NCBI GenBank assembly: GCA_944333375.1
Contig: CALVKX010000053.1
Span: 1-11,247, forward strand
DNA length: 11,247 bases
From: an uncultured Eubacteriales bacterium
GTDB taxonomy: Bacteria > Bacillota_A > Clostridia > Christensenellales > Aristaeellaceae
Direction: 5' to 3'
Below the pieces are notes generated by a model. That model was not told where the DNA came from and ran no database searches. It saw only the letters and a program-made list of their open reading frames with translations. The position numbers were made by a program, and so were the translations under genes. Positions 6,181 through 11,247 of the stretch are shown one piece after another (positions within the stretch are counted from its first letter, which is position 1; each line of letters begins with the position of its first letter).

Positions 6181-8193
6181 ATGAAAAGGTTTATCTGTTG
6201 GGCCCTGATGCTTTGCCTGATTTGCGCCTTCGGCTCCGCGACGGCGCAAGACACGTGGACGTGCGCCAACTGCGGCAGCGAGGCGTTGGGCAATTTCTGC
6301 TCGAACTGCGGCAGCGCCAGACCGGCCGAAACGTGGACCTGCACCGCCTGCGGCGCGGAAAACCAGGGCAATTTCTGCTCGAACTGCGGCGCCGCAAAGC
6401 CGGACGGGAAGACGTGGCAGTGCCCGGACTGCGGCGAATCCGTGGCGGGCGGTTTCTGCACCAACTGCGCGGCAAACGGCCTCAACGGCGACAGGCTGAC
6501 ATACTATTACATCCGTTCCGTATCGCAGGATCTTGATTCCCCGTATCTTACCAACCTCATGAGATGGCGGGACGGAGACGAGGAAACCTCGGGTCTGGCC
6601 GTTGTCGCGCGCGACCCCGATTCGGGCGATGGCGCGCTGATCGCGGACGCGAGCCTCGTTTCGGAGGGATGCGAGTACACCTGGCAGTGCCGGAGAGATC
6701 GGTATTATGTCATTCCGAATCCTTCGTCCGTCCCGGAAGACGGCCCGGAGATCATCTCTTTCACGCTCAAAGATGAAGATATGATGCCCGGGCTTCTGGA
6801 ATCGGGGGTTATTCCCGATACGGCCGCGGTGCATGCCGGGGAGGTGCTGACACTCCGCTATTATGTGATGGACGAGTCCGGGGAGTTCCTGCGGGAGGAA
6901 TCCTGCCCGGTCACGGTGGACGGCTATCAGGACCACGATAACTGGCAGGAGCTTCTGTTTTCCTTCCAGGGCGAACAGGAAGGCATGACCGCCAGCGAAG
7001 CGGACGACCTGTACCACGGCATCCGGGGCGTGCTTACAAACGCGGATGATTGCCTCTGCGGCATTCTCATCGACGGCTATGGCGCGATGCCCTTCTATCC
7101 GCTCGATGATGAAACCTTCTATGCCGGCGCGGAAGATGCTGATTTTGAACAGTATGCCGAGCTTTTGTATACCGTCGGCGCAACCGCGCCGGAAGGGCTG
7201 GACTGGGACAACATATCCGGCTGGAGCGAGGAAAACCGCGCGCTCATGTCCCTCTATATGGTTTATTCGCTGGTAAGCGAACCGTCGTATTCGGGCGATC
7301 CGGCATTTGACTGGGAGAACATGTACAGCGGAACGATGGCGTTTCAAAGCGGGCATGAGGAATTTGTACTGTTTGCCGCGGACGGAAACGATGTGCTTTG
7401 CCTCGAATGGTTCACCGGCTCGCCGTCCGGGGACGCGATCTACTGCTACCGCCTGATCGGGGCCTCTCCGTCCGACATGCGCGCGGCCATCGAGGGCTTC
7501 GAGCAGTCGCCGCCGGGCGCGGGCGTTAAGCTGACCCTGACGCAGAACAGCTACGCGTTGATGGAGGAGTATGCGGCCATTCTCTTTGGCGGGGAAGATG
7601 ACGGCGGCGAAACCAATGCGGTTCCGATGACGATGCACGAATACAGCGAAAAGGTGCTTGGCACTTACATCGGCTATGACAGCATAGCATTCAACGATGC
7701 GGGACAGATCTATTACGGCTATCGCAAATATAGCCGCAACGAAGATGTTGAGGGCGCGCGGGCCCTGTGCGACAGCTATGCGGATTACCTGGAGCACGAA
7801 TGTGGCTTTACGCTCGTGCACGAGGGAAACAAGGGAGAGTATCATTACGAATATATCCTGCGCAAGGCGGCGGGCGATGCCCAGTATGAGATCACGCTGG
7901 ATTTCTGGCGCGCCAGCGGCTTTATGGGCGGCGAAATTACAGCAGCGTACAATGACGCCTTTGCCGCGTTGTACCCCGAGCTGGGTGGAAACAGCGCGGC
8001 GTCCGCCACCTCGGACGGAAAGCAGAAATGCGGGTCCTGCTTTGGTAGCGGAAAGTGCACCAACTGCGGCGGCACCGGCCGCGTGCGCAAGCTTCTGGCC
8101 GGCACAACCGAATGGGTCAAGCAGGACTGCACCTCCTGCCGGCCCGTTGGCTCCGGCAACTGCAGCTTCTGCGGCGGCATCGGCTATCGCTGA
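6181..8193 (+). CDS. Exported protein with three N-terminal zinc ribbons and a C-terminal DnaJ-like cysteine-rich module
   Basis: Function is not recognised. The 670-residue protein starts at ATG 6181, preceded by GGGAG at 5-nt spacing; an in-frame start at 6025 would bury the signal peptide behind a basic, low-quality extension. MKRFICWALMLCLICAFGSA then TAQ is a classical signal peptide. Three CX2C-X8-CX2C zinc ribbons follow (Cys 28/31/40/43, 54/57/66/69, 81/84/93/96), the first two near-identical in FCSNCG. A long acidic, Tyr/Trp-rich central region (about 100-600) has no motif I know. The C-terminus (614-670) has CGSC, CTNCGGTG, CTSC and CSFCGGIG, matching the paired CxxCxGxG pattern of the DnaJ zinc-binding domain. 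It has its own promoter and possibly a structured leader. All four known or suspected metal modules would lie outside the membrane if the signal peptide works, which is unusual. It may alternatively stay anchored by an uncleaved signal. Confidence 0.82.
   Translation: MKRFICWALMLCLICAFGSATAQDTWTCANCGSEALGNFCSNCGSARPAETWTCTACGAENQGNFCSNCGAAKPDGKTWQCPDCGESVAGGFCTNCAANGLNGDRLTYYYIRSVSQDLDSPYLTNLMRWRDGDEETSGLAVVARDPDSGDGALIADASLVSEGCEYTWQCRRDRYYVIPNPSSVPEDGPEIISFTLKDEDMMPGLLESGVIPDTAAVHAGEVLTLRYYVMDESGEFLREESCPVTVDGYQDHDNWQELLFSFQGEQEGMTASEADDLYHGIRGVLTNADDCLCGILIDGYGAMPFYPLDDETFYAGAEDADFEQYAELLYTVGATAPEGLDWDNISGWSEENRALMSLYMVYSLVSEPSYSGDPAFDWENMYSGTMAFQSGHEEFVLFAADGNDVLCLEWFTGSPSGDAIYCYRLIGASPSDMRAAIEGFEQSPPGAGVKLTLTQNSYALMEEYAAILFGGEDDGGETNAVPMTMHEYSEKVLGTYIGYDSIAFNDAGQIYYGYRKYSRNEDVEGARALCDSYADYLEHECGFTLVHEGNKGEYHYEYILRKAAGDAQYEITLDFWRASGFMGGEITAAYNDAFAALYPELGGNSAASATSDGKQKCGSCFGSGKCTNCGGTGRVRKLLAGTTEWVKQDCTSCRPVGSGNCSFCGGIGYR
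6253..6474 (+). repeat. Tandem zinc-ribbon repeat, three units of 78-81 bp
   Basis: Each unit opens with ACGTGG (6253, 6331, 6412). Units 1 and 2 share an exact 25-nt block (6288-6312 and 6366-6390) encoding GNFCSNCG, while unit 3 is diverged. The pattern indicates duplication inside the coding sequence, with units 1 and 2 copied more recently or homogenised. Confidence 0.75.
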
Positions 8194-8261
8194 GGCCCCG
8201 CCGGGGACGAACGGCGAGCGGTTGGGGAGAGGATGAAAAGTTGTCTCCTTTTGGAGCCCGG

Positions 8262-8477
8262 CTTTCTCTCCGCCGGGGCATGCTGATTGCGATGGCTGTG
8301 AGAGCAGCGGGACCGGCAGGCCAGGGATTGCAAGGAACCGTCGTAACGGGCCAGCCAGAAGCGGATGGAGGAACGGCTTGTGCTGCACTTCCCCCAGGCC
8401 CGGCTTACACCATATTTCTGGGCATAGATGAGCAAAGCTTGCCAATATTTCCACTGTTCATGAGACTTGAGTTTCGT
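8262..8477 (-). mobile_element. Remnant of an insertion-sequence transposase (N-terminal helix-turn-helix segment)
   Basis: The minus-strand translation gives KLKSHEQWKYWQALLIYAQK then YGVSRAWGKCSTSRS, FWLARYDGSLQSLAC and SHSHRNQH. This resembles the N-terminal helix-turn-helix part of integrase-type transposases common in Clostridia, where I recall YGVSRASRKY, FWLKRYDG and RPHSHPNQHT at these positions. No DDE catalytic domain is found downstream; after AERK the frame loses similarity. There is no proper ribosome site, and an open frame continues upstream to 8573 only by chance or as IS leader sequence. Family assignment is from memory of sequence style, so the exact IS family is left open. 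Confidence 0.6.
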
Positions 8478-8557
8478 TCCTGATTGGTGTCGTGACCCAA
8501 CGATACCAAACGGGTGCTCAAGCCTCTTTTTTTCAATTATGTATTGCGGTGTTACAC

Positions 8558-8581
8558 GACCAAAATGCCGCACGCCGTCTT
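8558..8581. repeat. Right copy of the 24-bp exact inverted repeat
   Basis: Exact reverse complement of 2210-2233. It lies upstream of the transposase remnant as that remnant is read (minus strand), the position expected for an IS end, and 34 bp upstream of the -35 box of the plus-strand promoter at 8616. Relative to that promoter it has the same orientation as the left copy has to the secDF promoter. Confidence 0.8.
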
Positions 8582-8615
8582 ATGCAGCTTATGCATGGGG
8601 CACATGTTTCTGTCC

Positions 8616-8644
8616 TTGTTGGTCCCCGAAAAACGTGCTATAAT
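8616..8644 (+). promoter_or_regulatory. Extended -10 SigA promoter of the LRR/DUF3089 pair
   Basis: TTGTTG (8616-8621), 17 bp, TATAAT (8639-8644), with TGC directly before the -10 (extended -10). The predicted start near 8651 gives a leader of about 30 nt. Confidence 0.82.
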
Positions 8645-8663
8645 GTGCCCGCATGAATTTTGC

Positions 8664-8672
8664 AGGGAGGAG
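8664..8672 (+). promoter_or_regulatory. Ribosome-binding site fixing the ATG 8680 start
   Basis: AGGGAGGAG with 7-nt spacing to ATG 8680. The in-frame ATG at 8653 is nearly at the predicted transcript start and lacks such a site, so 8680 is chosen. Confidence 0.75.
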
Positions 8673-8679
8673 CAGGATC

Positions 8680-9558
8680 ATGAACCGATTTGTTCGAAGC
8701 ACCTTGGCGCTTGCGCTTGCCTTCTTGTTTGCATTGCCCATGACGGCGCTATGCGAAGGGGTTACGCTGGCGCTGAGTGAGGAAGGGACGCTTACCATCG
8801 GTGGAAGCGGTACCGTCCCGTCCGATATACTGGCGCTGTTGTCCGAGGACGAGCTTGCGTGCGTGACGGACGTTGTCATCGAAGAAGGGATCACAGGCCT
8901 GGACGGCTATGCCCTGGAACGAGTCAGCGGCCATCTGGTCAGCGTTGCTTTTCCCCAGAGCGTAACCACATTGGGCCCGAACGTCCTGGGCACCAAGGGT
9001 GCGCTGGATTACACGATCTTCGGTGATGCCGAAACGCTTCGTCCGCTGCTTTCCTCCAGCAATGAGGATTATGGCTATCTGTGCACATTTAAGGCGGCCG
9101 CGCCGGCAATGCCGGATGTTCCCGCCTCCGCGATTGCGCAGAGCATTGCGCAGGAAATGGCCGGAAGGGGCGCGGAGATGACGCTCAGCGCGGCGGAGGA
9201 GCTGAGCGACAACCACGGCAATATTCGCTATCAGTATACCTACGCCGCCCCGGAGGACTGCACGGTGCGCCTGACCTCGTTTGACGGCGGACAAATCGGC
9301 CAGATCATCATCACGGTCGAGACGCTGACCCCCGGCGCGACCTGGACGGCCCTTTGCCGTGGAATTCCGCAGACGGCGGCATTGGGCCTGCCCGACGGCA
9401 TCCGCGAGACGCTGGCGGGAATCGAGCTGAACAACGGCGGCAAGAACCAGAGTGCAAGTGCCGACGGCTGGGACATTCAGGTCGGCGGCGTAATGGACGT
9501 GCGCTCCGCCTGGAACCTGAACAAGCAGGGCGCGACCGATCACTATACCTATGACTGA
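8680..9558 (+). CDS. Exported BspA/LRR_5-like protein of unknown role
   Basis: The 292-residue protein has a clear signal peptide (MNRFVRSTLALALAFLFALP then MTALC). Its N-terminal part reads GVTLALSEEGTLTIGGSGTV, later VTDVVIEEGITGLDGYALE and LVSVAFPQSVTTLGPNVLG. This is the pattern of BspA-type leucine-rich repeats (LRR_5), here reduced to about two repeats behind the usual GTLTIxGxG entry strand. Residues about 130-292 are a separate region I do not recognise, with beta-rich stretches such as GNIRYQYTYAAPEDC and GGQIGQIIITVETL. Proteins with BspA repeats are surface or secreted adhesin-like factors. There is no LPXTG or other anchor, so it is probably secreted. The DUF3089 gene follows after 42 nt and likely shares its promoter. 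Confidence 0.78.
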   Translation: MNRFVRSTLALALAFLFALPMTALCEGVTLALSEEGTLTIGGSGTVPSDILALLSEDELACVTDVVIEEGITGLDGYALERVSGHLVSVAFPQSVTTLGPNVLGTKGALDYTIFGDAETLRPLLSSSNEDYGYLCTFKAAAPAMPDVPASAIAQSIAQEMAGRGAEMTLSAAEELSDNHGNIRYQYTYAAPEDCTVRLTSFDGGQIGQIIITVETLTPGATWTALCRGIPQTAALGLPDGIRETLAGIELNNGGKNQSASADGWDIQVGGVMDVRSAWNLNKQGATDHYTYD

Positions 9559-9600
9559 CGGTAGGGGATTCAGTCTATCCAATCAAGGAGTCGTTGCCTG

Positions 9601-10590
9601 ATGAAACAGAAAGTTGCGGCGTTGTTTTCCGCGTTGGTCCTGCTGTTCATCCCGGCAGGGTACGGAAAGGCCGGCGGACAGTCTTCCATGTACGCCCAGG
9701 CAGAAAACTGGGCTTATCTGGAGACGGATAAAACCGCGGCGGCGGATGTGTTTTTTATTTGTCCCACGGTCTATGGCGGAGAAACGGACCGTTTCAACAT
9801 GTCCATGGATGATAAGGCCACCCGGGTAAATTTCCTGGGAGCCATCAACATGGAAAAAGGCATCTATGACCAGGAGGCCCGGTTCTTTGCTCCCTACTAC
9901 CGTCAGGTGGGATTGAATGTCTATGAACTGCCCGCTGAGGAACAGAAACCCTATCTGTCTATCGCCTATGAGGATGTAAAAGACGCTTTTACATACTATC
10001 TGGAATACTACAATGGAGGCAGGCCCATCATCCTGGCCGGGTTTTCCCAGGGAGCGGACATGTGTATTCGATTGCTCAAGGACTGCTTTGCCGATGCCGA
10101 GGTAGACGCCCTGTTGGTGGCCTGCTATGCCATCGGCTGGAGCATCACCAAAGAGGAACTGGCGGAGTATCCGCATCTGCGTTTTGCCACAGGAGAAGAT
10201 GATACCGGGGTGATCGTCTCCTTCAACAGCGAAGCGGAGGCGGTCGCGGATTCCCCGCTAATTCCCCTCGGTATGCGCACCCTGGCCATCAATCCCCTGA
10301 ACTGGAAAACCGACGGAACTCCCGCCGGCAAAGCTGAGAATCTGGGTGCCTGTTTTACTGACTACAGCGGAAGCATCGTTTCTGAGATTCCTCATCTCTG
10401 TGGCGCCTATATCGATCCCATCCGCGGTGCTCTGAAGGTGACCGATGTGACCCCGGAGGAATACCCTCCGGTGCTGTCCATCTTTCCCGACGGAGTGTAC
10501 CACCTGTATGACTACCAGTTTTTCTACCGCAATCTGCAGGAAAATGTAAAAATGCGGCTGGATGCCTATCTGATGGAGCAGGCGGCCTAA
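9601..10590 (+). CDS. Exported DUF3089-family alpha/beta hydrolase
   Basis: DUF3089 proteins are predicted serine hydrolases of the alpha/beta fold whose substrate is generally unknown. The 329 residues start at ATG 9601 with AAGGAG (9585-9590) upstream. A hydrophobic leader MKQKVAALFSALVLLFIPAG indicates export. Family landmarks are DVFFICPTVY (49-58), FFAPYYRQVG (95-104), the nucleophile elbow ILAGFSQGADM with Ser149, INPLNW (230-235), and a late YHLYDYQFFY where His301 is the natural candidate for the catalytic histidine. Length fits the family. It probably forms a two-gene transcript with the LRR-like gene. Its codon use appears to contain more plain A/T-ending codons than the zinc-ribbon gene, though I have not measured this. 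It is convergent with the next gene, 68 bp away, and no strong terminator lies between them. Confidence 0.87.
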   Translation: MKQKVAALFSALVLLFIPAGYGKAGGQSSMYAQAENWAYLETDKTAAADVFFICPTVYGGETDRFNMSMDDKATRVNFLGAINMEKGIYDQEARFFAPYYRQVGLNVYELPAEEQKPYLSIAYEDVKDAFTYYLEYYNGGRPIILAGFSQGADMCIRLLKDCFADAEVDALLVACYAIGWSITKEELAEYPHLRFATGEDDTGVIVSFNSEAEAVADSPLIPLGMRTLAINPLNWKTDGTPAGKAENLGACFTDYSGSIVSEIPHLCGAYIDPIRGALKVTDVTPEEYPPVLSIFPDGVYHLYDYQFFYRNLQENVKMRLDAYLMEQAA

Positions 10591-10658
10591 CGGCGTAGCT
10601 GCTTGACGATTGCACGCCAGCAAGCGATACAAATTCATTCGGAGGGCCAAGACCGTTT

Positions 10659-11150
10659 TCAGTCGATCACAAGCTGCCCCATGGAGCGTTCCTTCGTCGC
10701 CAACTCTCCCAGCCGGTTCGCCCACCGTTCCGTAAAAAAAGCGAAGTAGGAGATTCCCCTCTCCCGCCTCCTGCGGGCAAGCCGCGGAAGAAATCCCCAA
10801 ACCGTCGAAGAAACGCCGATTACAGGCAGGTACAGCGGTCCAAGTATCAGGGATTGAAGGGTGTGGCCGTATTCATGGACGACAAGCCGCGCCGCCAGCT
10901 CGGAGACAGGGATCTCTCCCTTGAATTTCTCTGCAAAATATGGCCGGTCCGTGACGAAAACAAACAGCCCCAGCGATACGCTCGATCGGCATTTCCATTG
11001 GGTGACGACAGCGCCATGATAGCGGAAATGCCTTTCTTTGACATGTAGCGCAAACACGGCCAGGCCCAGCAGGGTCTGCAACGCTCCCCACGTACATTGA
11101 ACAAGCACATAGATTCCGTTCATGCGCGTTTTCCCCGTTTCGTTGCCCAT
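10659..11150 (-). CDS. Small membrane protein with an HEYGH metal-binding motif
   Basis: The 163 residues show one clear hydrophobic segment near the start (about 12-36), a middle reading HGAVVTQWKCRSSVSLGLFV, then LVVHEYGHTLQSLILGPLYL followed by PVIGVSSTVWGF, a second membrane-associated stretch. HEYGH (92-96) is a zincin-type HExxH motif. ERWANRLGE (141-149) could supply a third ligand. The C-terminus ends SMGQLVID. I recall similar uncharacterised proteins in Clostridia but cannot name a family or substrate. The ATG at 11150 gives the longest frame. ATG 11123 (MNGIYVLVQC) has a modest GGGG ribosome site and is an equal candidate. An A8 tract (minus strand, 11164-11157) upstream of the start could connect to MSMKAERTEAKK at 11193 if one A were absent. 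Confidence 0.75.
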   Translation of the reverse strand: MGNETGKTRMNGIYVLVQCTWGALQTLLGLAVFALHVKERHFRYHGAVVTQWKCRSSVSLGLFVFVTDRPYFAEKFKGEIPVSELAARLVVHEYGHTLQSLILGPLYLPVIGVSSTVWGFLPRLARRRRERGISYFAFFTERWANRLGELATKERSMGQLVID

Positions 11151-11194
11151 AGGGGCTTTTTTTTGCTTCCGTCCTCTCCGCTTTCATGCTCATG

Positions 11195-11231
11195 CATCCG
11201 GGGCGCCTGCGCGGGCAGGCGCCCCCGGATG
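11195..11231. repeat. Large GC-rich hairpin near the window end
   Basis: The left arm (11195-11210, CATCCGGGGCGCCTGC) pairs with 11215-11231 over 16 bp, with a single bulged C and a 4-nt GCGG loop. No T tract follows on either strand. It lies upstream of the minus-strand HEYGH gene and could be a terminator of a gene outside the window or a dispersed palindrome. Confidence 0.6.
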
Positions 11232-11247
11232 GGAGAAGCCGGTTTTC

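Larger units (their letters stand above)
8194..8615. other. Gene-free stretch holding a transposase remnant and the right repeat copy
   Basis: No intact gene was found. The stretch contains the minus-strand transposase remnant at 8262-8477, a T7 run at 8527-8533 without a clear stem, and the right 24-bp repeat copy at 8558-8581. No convincing terminator for the upstream zinc-ribbon gene is visible; CCCC-gcc-GGGG just after its stop lacks a T tract. Confidence 0.5.

Noticed and set aside
6154..8454. 766-codon minus-strand frame opposite the zinc-ribbon gene
   Set aside because: Antisense of a gene with signal peptide, promoter and cysteine motifs. Its composition is typical of a high-GC shadow frame.
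10591..10658. Possible bidirectional terminator between convergent genes
   Set aside because: Only short, widely spaced complementary pieces (GCTTG/CAAGC) and no T tract.
11146..11164. GCCC-atag-GGGC followed by T8 on the plus strand, terminator-like
   Set aside because: The stem is only 4 bp and no plus-strand gene ends nearby; it lies at the start of a minus-strand gene.

Overview
The window looks like a chromosomal segment of a high-GC, gut-type Clostridia (Christensenellales/Oscillospirales-like). This taxonomic guess is inference. It rests on separate secD and secF genes, a Trk operon paired with a KdpDE-like sensor pair, BspA-type and DUF3089 secreted proteins, and an HEYGH-type membrane protein that I recall from Clostridia. 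No rRNA, tRNA or CRISPR array was seen.

Left block (1-2204, minus strand). A near-consensus sigma-70 promoter (TTGACG, 17 bp, TATAAT at 2176-2204) reads leftward into a small signal-anchored Pro/Ala-rich protein, then secD, then secF (cut by the window edge). This is an intact SecDF protein-export operon whose first gene is an unrecognised small membrane or secreted protein.

Middle block (2210-8581). Exact inverted copies of a 24-bp sequence lie at 2210-2233 and 8558-8581. Between them is a potassium-uptake operon in decay: KdpD-like histidine kinase, OmpR/KdpE-like response regulator, TrkA/KtrA-type NAD-binding subunit and TrkH-type channel subunit. The four ancestral genes are joined by 4-nt start/stop overlaps (GTGA, ATGA, ATGA), and each carries at least one inactivating lesion. 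The kinase has a 5' frameshift and an in-frame TAG. The regulator has a frameshift and has lost its recognition helix. trkA has a frameshift at an A7 tract. trkH has lost its N-terminal half. Next, behind its own strong promoter and a possibly structured leader, is an intact 670-aa exported protein. It has three tandem zinc ribbons at its N-terminus and a DnaJ-like cysteine-rich module at its C-terminus. A transposase N-terminal remnant (minus strand, 8262-8477) precedes the right-hand repeat copy.

Right block (8616-10590, plus strand). An extended -10 promoter drives two exported proteins: a short BspA/LRR_5-like protein and a DUF3089 alpha/beta hydrolase with an intact GFSQG nucleophile elbow. 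A convergent minus-strand gene (10659-11150) encodes a small membrane protein with an HEYGH metal-binding motif. A 16-bp GC-rich hairpin closes the window.

Most notable: the systematically broken but still legible K+ operon bounded by the 24-bp inverted repeat, the exported zinc-ribbon/DnaJ-module protein, and the unknown gene leading the secDF operon.
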